The position numbers and the translations under genes are program-made. From Thalassobacter stenotrophicus (GTDB lineage: Bacteria; Pseudomonadota; Alphaproteobacteria; Rhodobacterales; Rhodobacteraceae): DNA of 64,000 nt. Shown piece after piece: positions 38,632 through 47,481 of the stretch. The stretch covers positions 531,458-595,457 of the forward strand of contig NZ_CYRX01000031.1 in the NCBI RefSeq assembly GCF_001458315.1, given 5' to 3'. The notes under the pieces were generated by a model. The model had not been told where the DNA came from. It did not search any database and saw only the letters and a list, made by a program, of their open reading frames with translations. Each line of letters starts with the position of its first letter. The stretch's first letter is position 1.

Positions 38632-39141
38632 CTACCGATCACGCACCAAACGAAACGCAAGCGGTTGCCGCGGCAGTGCCCGCGCGTAGGCGTGCCCGGT
38701 GTTAAAGTTTACCACCCAGTGGTTTCCCCACAGCAGCCGGTTGCGGTTAGATGTCCAATAGCTGCCGCGATATGTTCCGGGAAAATGGGTCTCATTGATC
38801 ATGGGTGGGGCGTCGTTCATTTCCGCAAGCCGCGTTAACTCTTTGCGGGTCGGCAGACGCCAGCCATCGCCCGAACTGCGGGACGCGCGCAAAATTACGT
38901 CATCCGCTGCCTCCAACGGTGCCTTCAAAACCGTGCCGCGACACGCACCACCGGACCAGACCTGCCCCACACTACACCGCATCCACTCCAAACCTTCCAG
39001 CAAGTCGATCACAATCGGGCCCTTCGCCATTCGCCCCGAATTGTCCTGCGCGGCCACCCCCTGCGCGTAAACCGTTATCCCTAGTGCGAGGCACGCCCCC
39101 GTGACCCACCGCCCCAAGCCGGTCTTTTGCTTTATCTCCAT
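38632..39141 (-). CDS. Exported DUF1566 (Lcl C-terminal) domain protein
   Basis: A 169-residue exported protein. The signal peptide ends near GVAAQ. The DUF1566 domain fills the rest: LEWMRCSVGQVWSGGACRG with two Cys, WRLPTRKELTRL, GSYWTSNRN and HAYARALPRQPLAFRLVRD. The domain is found in Legionella collagen-like protein and other surface proteins, where it binds partners. GGGAGAG precedes the ATG at 39141. It is divergent from motA, so its promoter region is shared with the sigma-54 site. A surface or periplasmic role linked to the neighbouring secretion system is possible. Confidence 0.8.
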   Translation of the reverse strand: MEIKQKTGLGRWVTGACLALGITVYAQGVAAQDNSGRMAKGPIVIDLLEGLEWMRCSVGQVWSGGACRGTVLKAPLEAADDVILRASRSSGDGWRLPTRKELTRLAEMNDAPPMINETHFPGTYRGSYWTSNRNRLLWGNHWVVNFNTGHAYARALPRQPLAFRLVRDR

Positions 39142-39173
39142 CAAATAATCTCTCCCGGTCGACATATTCGATT

Positions 39174-39189
39174 TGGCACTGCGCTTGCA
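39174..39189 (+). promoter_or_regulatory. Sigma-54 promoter before motA
   Basis: TGGCAC (39174-39179), five bases, TTGCA (39185-39189) match the -24/-12 consensus TGGCAC-N5-TTGCW exactly in the core. Transcription should start near 39200, about 28 bases before the motA ATG. The activator binding site was not identified. Confidence 0.88.
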
Positions 39190-39227
39190 TATTCCATGCC
39201 GAAACCGTCCATCGCAGGAGAAGCCCC

Positions 39228-39989
39228 ATGGATATCGCATCGATCGTCGGACTAATCGGCGCCTTCGCCATGATCGGCGGTGCTATGATCGTGGGCGGCG
39301 GTCTGGCACCCTTCTTTGACGTGCCATCCGTGTTGATCGTGATCGGCGGCACCTTTTTCGCAGCGATGTATACCACGCCCATCGGCACCTTTTTCGGCAG
39401 TTTTGGCGCAATGGCCAAGGCGTTCCTCCCCCCGGTCAAGAAACTGGACAAAATGATCGAGCGGATGATTGAACTGGCCGGTATTGCCCGAAAGGACGGG
39501 ATGATGGCGCTCGAGGGCCAAGAGGTCCCGGACAAATTCTTTGAAAAAGGCATGCAGCTCCTGGTCGACGGCGCGGACGAAAGCAAACTTGTCCAGCAGT
39601 TGAACCAAGAAATCAAATCCATGAAAGCGCGCCACGAGTCGAACCAGAACGTGATCAAAGCATGGATCGATCTGGCCCCTGCGATGGGCATGATTGGCAC
39701 GCTGATTGGCCTTGTGTTGATGCTTGGCAACATGGAAGACCCCAAAGCCATCGGCCCTGCGATGGCTGTGGCGCTCTTAACCACGATGTACGGCGCGATT
39801 GTGGCCAACGTGATCTTTGCACCGATCCTCACCAAGCTCGAAGGCTACACCGCATATGAGGTGATCTACCGCGAAATGATCGTTCTTGGCCTGCGCAACA
39901 TTGCACGCGGCGAGTCCCCGCGGAACATCCAAGATCAAATGGTCTCGAACCTGCCGCCCAAAATGCAGTCCAAGATTGAAGCTGCATAA
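39228..39989 (+). CDS. MotA/PomA-type ion-channel subunit
   Basis: A 253-residue inner-membrane protein of the MotA/TolQ/ExbB family, close to PomA/MotA in size. There are four membrane segments: two at the N-terminus (IVGLIGAFAMIGGAMI, PSVLIVIGGTFFAA) and two after a cytoplasmic loop (LAPAMGMIGTLIGLVLML, the family signature, and AVALLTTMYGAIVANVIF). The cytoplasmic loop has charged residues typical of stators. AGGAG lies 7 bases before the ATG. It is followed by motB and type I secretion genes and no flagellar genes. Confidence 0.9.
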   Translation: MDIASIVGLIGAFAMIGGAMIVGGGLAPFFDVPSVLIVIGGTFFAAMYTTPIGTFFGSFGAMAKAFLPPVKKLDKMIERMIELAGIARKDGMMALEGQEVPDKFFEKGMQLLVDGADESKLVQQLNQEIKSMKARHESNQNVIKAWIDLAPAMGMIGTLIGLVLMLGNMEDPKAIGPAMAVALLTTMYGAIVANVIFAPILTKLEGYTAYEVIYREMIVLGLRNIARGESPRNIQDQMVSNLPPKMQSKIEAA

Positions 39990-40017
39990 ATGATGCACGC
40001 GCGACGGGGGATGACCC

Positions 40018-41253
40018 ATGGCTGAAGCCATCGAAGTTGTCGAAGAGGAAGAAGAAGAGGAATGCCCAAAGTGTCCTCCTGTCGGCGCACCTGCGTGGAT
40101 GGCGACCTTTGCCGACCTTGCGACTCTATTGATGGCGTTCTTCGTCCTTATTCTTTCCTTTGCAGAGATGAACGTTCCAAAGTTCAAACAAATCTCCGGC
40201 TCGCTTAAGGATTCCTTCGGGGTCCAACGGGTCGTGCCGGTGGTGGAACAGCCCAAAGGCACCACAATCCTCGAGATGAATTTCAGCCCCTCGCCCGCCC
40301 CATCGGTGACCGAGGAAATGACCCAAGAAACAACCGAAATCCGCGAACCCGAGGTGAAAATTCCCTCGGATGATCGCGACATGGACGGCGAAGAAAACCT
40401 GCTTGAAGGTGCCGAGGACAACGAAGGTCTGGGCGGCACAGACGCCGACACCCAATCCGACAAAGACGGTCGCTCCGACGCCGAAGAACTTTTAGATGCT
40501 CTGCAAAAGATTGGTGAGGCGGTGAACATGACCGCCGAAATGGTAGACGACAAGGTGGTCGTCGACCTCAACGCTGAAGACGCCTCTCCACAAGAGATGA
40601 TCGAGAAATTCAAGCGTGTCGGTCAAGCGATTGAAATCGCGGGCCTCGCGACAGGTAAATCCGAGCAAGAGGTCCTGTTTGGCGGGCTCGACCAGACCCT
40701 AAACGAACTGATCAGCATGGTGTCCGAGCTGGAACGCCAACAAGACGCTACCGGTGGCGCCCGGGATCAAGAGCAGTTGGATCAAAACGCGCGCGCCGAA
40801 CAACTCGCGCGGGAGGCAGAGGCAGAGCTGAACGCCAACCTCGAAAATGAGATCGACCAAGGCATGGTCACCGTCGAGCGACGCGATAGCACCGTCTTTG
40901 TCACCCTTGGGGCAGGTGGCGCCTTTCCCTCCGGTTCTGCGGAACTGACCGGTGCTGCGCAATCCATCGTGGCCGAACTGGCCGCCGTGACCAACGATCC
41001 CGGCAGTAAAGTCGTCGTGGCGGGCCATACCGACAACGTCCCGATCGCCTTTGGCGCGCTCTACCGTGACAACTGGGACCTTGCCGCCGCCCGGGCTGCC
41101 AGCGTTGTCCAAGAAATCGAGGCCCTAGAGGAAGTCCCTGAACGCATCATGTCCGCAACCAGCTACGGGGAAACCCGCCCGATTGCCGACAATGAGACCG
41201 CCGAAGGCCGCGAACGCAACCGCCGCATCGAAATTGAGATCGATTTCGAATAG
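40018..41253 (+). CDS. MotB/PomB-type protein with OmpA domain and long linker
   Basis: A 411-residue inner-membrane protein. A Glu-rich start and CPKCPP precede one membrane helix, whose Asp in FADLATLLMAFFVLIL is the ion-binding site. The plug-like helix FKQISGSLKDSFG follows. An acidic linker and coiled coil of about 180 residues is unusual, as MotB proteins are normally about 300 residues. The C-terminal OmpA peptidoglycan-binding domain is complete (VVAGHTDNVPI, NWDLAAARAASV, GRERNRRIEIEI). It pairs with the MotA-type protein to use a proton or sodium gradient. Confidence 0.92.
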   Translation: MAEAIEVVEEEEEEECPKCPPVGAPAWMATFADLATLLMAFFVLILSFAEMNVPKFKQISGSLKDSFGVQRVVPVVEQPKGTTILEMNFSPSPAPSVTEEMTQETTEIREPEVKIPSDDRDMDGEENLLEGAEDNEGLGGTDADTQSDKDGRSDAEELLDALQKIGEAVNMTAEMVDDKVVVDLNAEDASPQEMIEKFKRVGQAIEIAGLATGKSEQEVLFGGLDQTLNELISMVSELERQQDATGGARDQEQLDQNARAEQLAREAEAELNANLENEIDQGMVTVERRDSTVFVTLGAGGAFPSGSAELTGAAQSIVAELAAVTNDPGSKVVVAGHTDNVPIAFGALYRDNWDLAAARAASVVQEIEALEEVPERIMSATSYGETRPIADNETAEGRERNRRIEIEIDFE

Positions 41254-41258
41254 GCGCC

Positions 41259-41295
41259 GGTCTTCCTGCGTACCCCTCCCGGACGCAGGAAGACC
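41259..41295 (+). promoter_or_regulatory. Perfect 13-bp hairpin after motB
   Basis: GGTCTTCCTGCGT (41259-41271) and ACGCAGGAAGACC (41283-41295) pair perfectly around 11 bases, starting 6 bases after the motB stop. Without a T-run it may be a Rho-assisted terminator or a 3' stabiliser separating motAB from the secretion genes. Confidence 0.75.
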
Positions 41296-41303
41296 AACTC
41301 GGA

Positions 41304-41317
41304 TTGATAAAAATCAA
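41304..41317 (+). promoter_or_regulatory. FNR/FnrL-type box before the secretion ABC gene
   Basis: TTGATAAAAATCAA is a perfect TTGAT-N4-ATCAA site, the consensus of FNR/FnrL oxygen-responsive regulators. Its centre is about 123 bases before the ATG of the ABC gene. Confidence 0.8.
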
Positions 41318-41433
41318 AACCGAACAGCCAAGCTCACCTAGCCATGGAGCAGATGGCCCAATCCGCTCCGACGCCAAAAACCGGATTTCACAACGTCATC
41401 TCCTGATCAACCAAGACCCGGTGAGACGACTGC

Positions 41434-43164
41434 ATGAGAAAATCCCCCTTCGGACTGCCCGAACTTCGCAAAGCCCGCCGATCCGGCGCATGGCTGTTGC
41501 TAGCAACATTCGTCTTCAGTGTGTTCGTGAACCTGCTGATGCTGACTGGGCCCCTCTTCATGTTGCAGGTCTATGACCGTGTCCTTGGTTCCCGCTCCGA
41601 GGAAACCTTGCTCGCACTTTTCATATTGGTTGTGATCCTGTTCACCCTGATGGCCTTTTTGGATTTCGCCCGGGGCCGCGTACTGGCCCGGTTCGGAGCG
41701 CGTTTTCAGTCATTGCTCGATGGCCGTGTGTTCAACGCTGTCCTCAAACGCGCGCTCTTTCCCCGCGATCGGTCAGAACCGGCCAGCGGCCTGCGTGATC
41801 TCGAAACGTTGCGCACATTATTCACATCAAACGTCATGACCGCACTGTTCGATATCCCGTGGACACCCATGTTCATCGGCGCGATCTTTCTGTTTCACCC
41901 GTGGATGGGCTGGCTCGCCACATTTGGCAGCGCGACCTTGATCCTGATCACCCTCGTGAACAACTGGCTCACCAATGCCAAAACGCTAGAGGCACAAGCC
42001 TCGTCCCTTCGCGCCCAAGGCTTGGCCGAACAGGTGCGCCGCTCCGCTGAAGTTGTCCGCGCGCAAGGAATGGCCAGCTCGGTCGCGGCGCGCTGGCTCA
42101 CCCTACGGGACACAGCTTTGGGCCAATCCATTAAATCCAGCGACTGGACCGGGCTGTTTTCCTCCTTCAGCAAATCCAGCACACTTTTACTACAATCCTC
42201 CATGCTCGCACTTGGGGCCTATCTCGTGTTGCAGGGTGAATTGACCGCAGGCGCGATGATCGCCAGCTCCATCCTTCTGGGACGTGCGCTTGCGCCGGTA
42301 CAACAGGCGCTCGGTCAGTGGGCGATGGTCCAAAGGGCGCGCGGCGCATGGACAGCCCTGTCCGAGCTTTTGCGCTCCACACCCGAGGATCCAGATTTCC
42401 ACCGCCTCCCTACACCCGAGGCAAACATATCCTTCGCGGGCGTGACGGTCATCCCGCAGGGCGCGCGGGCACCGGTTCTGCGCGGCATTTCATTTTACAT
42501 GGGCGCGGGTGAGGCCCTAGGCGTCATCGGCAAAAGCGCGTCGGGCAAAACAACGTTGGCCAAAACGCTGCTCGGCCTGACAAAAATCGCCGCCGGAGAG
42601 GTCCGGTTTGGCGGCGCCACTCTGGATCAATACAGCCCCGACGCATTGGGTGCCTACATCGGCTATCTCCCCCAAGAGGTCGTTTTGTTCACCGGCTCAA
42701 TCGGTGAAAACATCGCCCGCATGTCGACAGAGCCAGACCAAGAAAAGGTGATTGAGGCCGCGAAACGCGCCAACGTCCATGAGATGATCCTCTCCCTGCC
42801 CCAAGGCTACAACACCCTGATACAAGGCGAAGACGGACAGCTTTCCGGCGGACAGAAACAGCGCATTGGCCTTGCACGTGCTCTTTATGGCGATCCGGTG
42901 CTGCTTTTGTTGGATGAGCCGAACTCAGCCCTCGACGCGGATGGGTCAGCCGCTCTTAACCGCGCGGTGCGTGACTTTAAGGCTGCGAACCGGGGCGTCA
43001 TCATCATGACGCATCGCCCCTCTGCCATTTCTGAATGCGACCGACTGTTGATCATTGAAAACGGCAAGATCAAAGCCGAAGGCCCCCGTGATGAAGTTCT
43101 GGGGGCGATGGTCAGCAACGTCCATGAAATCCGCAAACCGATCAAAAAGGTGGAACCCCAATGA
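41434..43164 (+). CDS. Type I secretion ABC permease/ATPase (PrtD-like)
   Basis: A 576-residue half-transporter. The membrane domain (about residues 15-300) has six helices (GPLFMLQVYDRVLGSRSEETL is typical of PrtD/HlyB). The nucleotide domain has Walker A GKSASGKTT, signature LSGGQKQR and Walker B LLLLDEP; the H-loop is TMTHRP-like (IIMTHRP). No C39 peptidase or C39-like domain precedes it, so substrates should carry a C-terminal signal and not a double-glycine leader. It overlaps the HlyD-type gene by four bases (ATGA). Confidence 0.93.
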   Translation: MRKSPFGLPELRKARRSGAWLLLATFVFSVFVNLLMLTGPLFMLQVYDRVLGSRSEETLLALFILVVILFTLMAFLDFARGRVLARFGARFQSLLDGRVFNAVLKRALFPRDRSEPASGLRDLETLRTLFTSNVMTALFDIPWTPMFIGAIFLFHPWMGWLATFGSATLILITLVNNWLTNAKTLEAQASSLRAQGLAEQVRRSAEVVRAQGMASSVAARWLTLRDTALGQSIKSSDWTGLFSSFSKSSTLLLQSSMLALGAYLVLQGELTAGAMIASSILLGRALAPVQQALGQWAMVQRARGAWTALSELLRSTPEDPDFHRLPTPEANISFAGVTVIPQGARAPVLRGISFYMGAGEALGVIGKSASGKTTLAKTLLGLTKIAAGEVRFGGATLDQYSPDALGAYIGYLPQEVVLFTGSIGENIARMSTEPDQEKVIEAAKRANVHEMILSLPQGYNTLIQGEDGQLSGGQKQRIGLARALYGDPVLLLLDEPNSALDADGSAALNRAVRDFKAANRGVIIMTHRPSAISECDRLLIIENGKIKAEGPRDEVLGAMVSNVHEIRKPIKKVEPQ

Positions 43165-44474
43165 CAGCGCCTGCCCCCTCTCCCCGCAAATGGAAGGCAA
43201 CCGGCGCGCTGTTGATCGGCACACTCGCGCTGACCATTTTGGTGGGCGTCATCGGCGTCTGGAGCGTTGAGGCCCGCATCGCAGGTGCCGTTATCGCGCC
43301 CGGCATGATCCAAGTGGAATCTAACCGCCAAGTGCTGCAACACCCGCAAGGTGGCGTGGTCGGCGCGCTGTTCGTCAAGGACGGTGATCACGTTAATGCT
43401 GGCGACATCGTCCTACAGTTTGACGACACCCAGATGCGGTCAGAACTGGCAATCATCGAAGGACAATTGTTCGAAATCTTAGCCCGCAAAGCGCGGTTTC
43501 AGGCAGAGCGTGATGGGCTACCTGAGCTGCCCCTCCCCGCTGAGCTGCAAACACTCGCGCGGGAAAATCCAGATGTCCAATCCTTGATCGAAGGCCAAAA
43601 GCGGTTGTTTGAGGCGCGCGCAACATCTTTGCACCAGAACGCAGAACAGATCGATGAACAGATCGCCCAGACGGAAAACCAAATCCTAGGCGTCGGCTCT
43701 CAACTGACTGCACTGGAAAAACAAAACATCCTGATAGAAGCCGAGCTGGCAGACACCCAAGACTTGTTCGACAAGGGCCTGACCCCAGCATCCCGCCTAT
43801 CGTCCCTCTTGCGCGAACAAGCGCGACTGGCGGGTGAGATCGGCAAAACCACCGCAAGCATCGCCCAATTGCGCGGTCAAATCGCAGCCCTGAACATCCG
43901 GCGCATCACTCTCACGACGCGGCTGCGCGAAGAGGCCATCTCAAGCCTGCGTGATCTGCAATATCATGAGGTGGAACTGGTGCAGCGCCGCCTTAGCCTG
44001 CTCGACACGCTCGCCCATCTCGACGTGCGCGCGCCCGTGGCGGGTGTTGTCTACGGCTCACAGGTCTTTGCACTACAATCGGTCGTCTCCCCTGCGGAGC
44101 CGATCATGTACATCATCCCTCAAGATCAGCCCCTTGTGGTATCGGCGCGCGTGGACCCCATCCACATCGATCAGGTCCACGTTGGCCAGCGCGCGACCCT
44201 TCGTTTTGCGGCCTTTGATCAACGCATGACGCCCGATGTTTTTGGACACGTCACCAACCTGTCAGCGGATGTCTTCACCGACGATGCCACCGGCCTTTCG
44301 TATTATCAGATCGAGCTGATCCCCGCAGAGGATCAGATGGGAAAATTGGGCGACCAAGTCCTGTTGCCGGGCATGCCGGTAGAAGCCTTCATCAAAACCG
44401 GCGAAAGGTCACCGCTCGCTTACCTTGCGAAGCCGCTGACCGACTATTTCGCAAAAGCCTTCCGCGAGACGTAA
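43161..44474 (+). CDS. HlyD-family type I secretion adaptor
   Basis: Periplasmic adaptor of 437 residues linking the ABC exporter to a TolC channel. One N-terminal membrane helix (LLIGTLALTILVGVIGVW) is followed by a lipoyl half (ESNRQVLQHPQGGVVGALFV, GDIVLQFD). A long coiled coil spans about residues 130-270, and the second lipoyl half and beta-barrel contain LDVRAPVAGVVYG and IPQDQPLVVSARVDP. The gene starts within the end of the ABC gene, so the two proteins are made together. The outer-membrane partner is probably the tolC product at 11.7 kb. Confidence 0.93.
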   Translation: MTAPAPSPRKWKATGALLIGTLALTILVGVIGVWSVEARIAGAVIAPGMIQVESNRQVLQHPQGGVVGALFVKDGDHVNAGDIVLQFDDTQMRSELAIIEGQLFEILARKARFQAERDGLPELPLPAELQTLARENPDVQSLIEGQKRLFEARATSLHQNAEQIDEQIAQTENQILGVGSQLTALEKQNILIEAELADTQDLFDKGLTPASRLSSLLREQARLAGEIGKTTASIAQLRGQIAALNIRRITLTTRLREEAISSLRDLQYHEVELVQRRLSLLDTLAHLDVRAPVAGVVYGSQVFALQSVVSPAEPIMYIIPQDQPLVVSARVDPIHIDQVHVGQRATLRFAAFDQRMTPDVFGHVTNLSADVFTDDATGLSYYQIELIPAEDQMGKLGDQVLLPGMPVEAFIKTGERSPLAYLAKPLTDYFAKAFRET

Positions 44475-44555
44475 CCGAAACGTCGCTGTGACCAAAGGCA
44501 CGCACGCGTGAATTTGTACAAAAGGCGCGATCTTTGTTCAAAACGCCCTCGCCGC

Positions 44556-44569
44556 TTGATCAAAATCAA
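44556..44569 (+). promoter_or_regulatory. FNR/FnrL-type box before the secreted-protein gene
   Basis: TTGATCAAAATCAA is a second perfect TTGAT-N4-ATCAA site. Its centre lies about 117 bases before the ATG of the 910-residue protein, almost the distance seen at the ABC gene. Confidence 0.8.
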
Positions 44570-44679
44570 CCCAATCACATTCACATATTTAAATTTGAAA
44601 CTGAGGGATCTCAGCGCCGAAAAACAAGGCGTATGGGCGACCTCGGCATCGTTTTGAAGACATACGTTAGGAGGATTAG

Positions 44680-47412
44680 ATGGCAAATTCTGGCAAAGGC
44701 CGCCCATCAAAAGGCCCAATCCCGGGCGCGATTGGCGCAGCAGTTACCCCGCTGGGCAGACAAAACACTTTGATCGAAGACATCGTCGCGCAGATTACGA
44801 CTGCGGATCTGATGGAAATAGACACAGAAGTTCTTGTCGGTGACTTGGACTCGACAGATGTGCGCAACGACGCAGACAGTAGTGATCGTACCGCTCCTAC
44901 TCTTAGTGTCGCGACCGGAGCCTCAGCTGCGACTGCAAGCGCCATCGGGGCGGTCGCCAGCGAAGCGGCGCAACAAGCGGGTTTTGGCGCAAGCGGTAAT
45001 CCCAACAGCGCGGGCAACTCTGGCTTCGGCGCTGGTGGCAATCCTAACGCGGGACAAGGCGGCACAGGCAACCCCAATCCCGGCGGCAACAATCCTGGCA
45101 CTGGAAATGGAACTGGCGCGGGCAACCCCAATCCGGGCGGGAATAACCCGGGCAACGGCAACGGAAATGGCGCAGGCAATCCCAACGCGGGCGGCAGCGG
45201 GAACGGCGATGGTTCGGGCGGAGGGGATGGCGGATCCGACAAACCGGCACCAGCCCCGACACCGCCCGATATCCCGCTTTTGAACGCAGACACCGTCCAA
45301 TTCAAATCCAGCTATGTGTTCAACGTCGATGACGTGACTGTCGGATTTGACGGCACCACCCTCGCCGATCGGCCCGAAAGCCTCGACCTCAGCACACAAG
45401 TGGTCACCAAAGAAGGGGTCACCATCAACCCCATCGACAGCGAATTTGGCTTCTACGTCGATGACTTTATCGGCGCCCAACAAAAGGTCTGGGACGGCGA
45501 CTTTGGCGAAGGCTTCGTGGGCACCCTACCCGGCGGTGACGGCATCGCAGTTGCGGATGCGCGCACAGACACCTTCTCAACCCCTGCGCGTCTGGGCACA
45601 TGGCTTGAAGGCATCGGCGGCAACTTTGTCAAAGCCTCGACCGAGCATTACTCCGTCATGCAAGACATTCTGGCGGACCAAGCTTTTCCGGGCGACGATA
45701 CCGGCTTTTATCAGTTGGACGATGACCTGAGGATTGTCGATTATAAAATCGACGCAAACTTCCAACCGATCCTTGATACAAGCGGTCGGTTGCAACAGGA
45801 CGTGCTACACGACTTCTACATCAAGGAAATCGTAACCGCGCTGGAACAGGCCAACGCCGATACGCCCTTGTCCATCGACTTTGATCGCGATGGCACCACA
45901 GACGCATATTCCGCCTACATGGACTATCAGGACTTTGAGGGCACAAGCCGCTATGTGGCCGTTGTCGATATTGGCAACGACGGCACCGTTGATGTTGTGG
46001 ATGGGAACCTGAACGGCTTTGGCGTCTTTGGGATTTCGGATATTCTGGCCCCGAACGAAAGCACGATCCTCGCGGATATCGCGGTGGGCAGTGATTACTC
46101 CGTCACGCTAAAAGATGATGGCAAGCTGCTCTATCGGTGGGGCAATGCGATCAAGCGGCCCAATGACGTGCGGCTCGACGCCAAGATGGACCTGCCTGAC
46201 GAGTGGAAGATCGACAGTGATGGCGATGGGTTGTTGCAACTCTATCAAATCACGGCCGCTGAGTTGGTGGTGAACCACACTGTCACGAACAACCCCAATG
46301 ACCAAATCCGCCCCGAAGATTTTGAGAACGAGGCGGCTATTGGCATTTTGCCAGACTACGTCGAGGTCCGCGATCCGTTTGATCCCGATAATGTTCTGTG
46401 GGTCTCAACCAAAGATGTTTATGCGGGCGATGGCACGTTCCTGCAAAGCTATCTGTCCGACACACCGACATCGACTGTCGTGTTTGATCTGGGCGGCAAC
46501 CCGATTGGGTACCTCAACACAGGCCCGGCGGGTGAGCCTATCGGGACCGTTCTGCGCGATTTCTCATTGATTGATGCCGCTGACGGATCAACCTTGTCAC
46601 AGATCGGCGCGCTATCTAGCGACCTGACGGGGGGCTTCACGAAGGCGTGGTACACCACAATGGACCGCGAACCTTTCCAAGCGGACCTCACGGACGATGG
46701 CTCAGAGTACGAGATCGGCCCACGCTGGCGGCTTCAGCCCGACAAATACGGCCAAGACCTGCCCAGCGTCACCATTCCGCAGGACGTCAGCAACCCGCCC
46801 CCCGTGACCAATGGTCAGGAAAAATACGAGGTCGGCGCAGACACGACCACCGTGTTGAATCTGCTGGATTGGAGCGGCACCTCGCCCCTTACCCTTAGTG
46901 CCGGGTGGATGAGCAACAATGGTGAAGTCTCGGACAACGGCGTGAATATGACCGATAATTTCGACGTCGCCTACTACATCAAAGGTGATATGAAACCGGT
47001 CAATCTGTATGATGCAGAGCTGCTGATGGAGTACGAAGAGGTCACCATCAACAACGCCAACACCACGATCAACGGCACCATTTTCGAAAACACATTGGTC
47101 GGCAAAGGGTCAAACACCTTTGACCTGAGCGGCGTGGCCCTGGACCAAACCGATGGTCGCTCTGACCTCATCGTGTTGGGGTATGGCGCCGAAACGGCAG
47201 AGGATATCGGCTTTAACGAAGTCTATGATTTTGGGCTGGAAGAAGACGCGCTAGGCTTGATCGGGTTCGACCTGAACCCCGACAACTACAACATCCACAT
47301 CACCCAGCTCCAAACCGGCGATGGACTGCTCGTCAACTTGGACAACACCGAAATCGCGATGCTGCACGATGTGACCGGTTTCCTGACGGCGGATGATTTC
47401 TACTTCGCGTGA
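44680..47412 (+). CDS. Probable type I-secreted protein with Gly/Asn/Pro repeats
   Basis: A 910-residue acidic protein without an N-terminal signal peptide. Residues 1-100 are of unknown type, and about 105-195 are a flexible Gly/Asn/Pro region with an 18-residue repeat. From 200 to 780 comes a large domain with DxDxDG-like calcium sites (SIDFDRDGTTDAY, VVDIGNDGTVDVVDG, KIDSDGDGLLQLY). The C-terminal 110 residues (NTTINGTIFENTLVGKGSN, then DLIVLGYGAETAED, ending LTADDFYFA) look like the C-terminal secretion signal of type I substrates. TTAGGAGG lies 5 bases before the ATG. The preceding ABC/HlyD genes are the likely exporter. Function is unknown; a surface or matrix protein is plausible. Confidence 0.75.
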   Translation: MANSGKGRPSKGPIPGAIGAAVTPLGRQNTLIEDIVAQITTADLMEIDTEVLVGDLDSTDVRNDADSSDRTAPTLSVATGASAATASAIGAVASEAAQQAGFGASGNPNSAGNSGFGAGGNPNAGQGGTGNPNPGGNNPGTGNGTGAGNPNPGGNNPGNGNGNGAGNPNAGGSGNGDGSGGGDGGSDKPAPAPTPPDIPLLNADTVQFKSSYVFNVDDVTVGFDGTTLADRPESLDLSTQVVTKEGVTINPIDSEFGFYVDDFIGAQQKVWDGDFGEGFVGTLPGGDGIAVADARTDTFSTPARLGTWLEGIGGNFVKASTEHYSVMQDILADQAFPGDDTGFYQLDDDLRIVDYKIDANFQPILDTSGRLQQDVLHDFYIKEIVTALEQANADTPLSIDFDRDGTTDAYSAYMDYQDFEGTSRYVAVVDIGNDGTVDVVDGNLNGFGVFGISDILAPNESTILADIAVGSDYSVTLKDDGKLLYRWGNAIKRPNDVRLDAKMDLPDEWKIDSDGDGLLQLYQITAAELVVNHTVTNNPNDQIRPEDFENEAAIGILPDYVEVRDPFDPDNVLWVSTKDVYAGDGTFLQSYLSDTPTSTVVFDLGGNPIGYLNTGPAGEPIGTVLRDFSLIDAADGSTLSQIGALSSDLTGGFTKAWYTTMDREPFQADLTDDGSEYEIGPRWRLQPDKYGQDLPSVTIPQDVSNPPPVTNGQEKYEVGADTTTVLNLLDWSGTSPLTLSAGWMSNNGEVSDNGVNMTDNFDVAYYIKGDMKPVNLYDAELLMEYEEVTINNANTTINGTIFENTLVGKGSNTFDLSGVALDQTDGRSDLIVLGYGAETAEDIGFNEVYDFGLEEDALGLIGFDLNPDNYNIHITQLQTGDGLLVNLDNTEIAMLHDVTGFLTADDFYFA
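45067..45228 (+). repeat. 54-bp tandem repeat coding an 18-residue Gly/Asn/Pro unit
   Basis: Units begin at 45067, 45121 and 45175, exactly 54 bp apart. The first two encode GNPNPGGNNPGTGNGTGA and GNPNPGGNNPGNGNGNGA; the third (GNPNAGGSGNGDGSGGGD) is diverged. The length keeps frame, so gain or loss of units would change linker length only. Confidence 0.9.
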
Positions 47413-47433
47413 ATGTTAGAACGATTAGTGGAT

Positions 47434-47451
47434 GCCGGTCGCAAGACCGGC
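47434..47451. terminator. Hairpin with GCAA tetraloop between convergent genes
   Basis: GCCGGTC (47434-47440) and GACCGGC (47445-47451) enclose a GCAA loop, 21 bases after the secreted-protein stop. No T-run follows; it probably marks the mRNA 3' end. Confidence 0.55.
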
Positions 47452-47481
47452 TCCCATTATGCGATAACCAAGCAGGCCGTG

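Noticed and set aside
39228..41253. Treating the MotA/MotB pair as the flagellar stator without comment
   Set aside because: No flagellar gene is nearby and the neighbours are secretion genes; a stator role is still possible but not shown.
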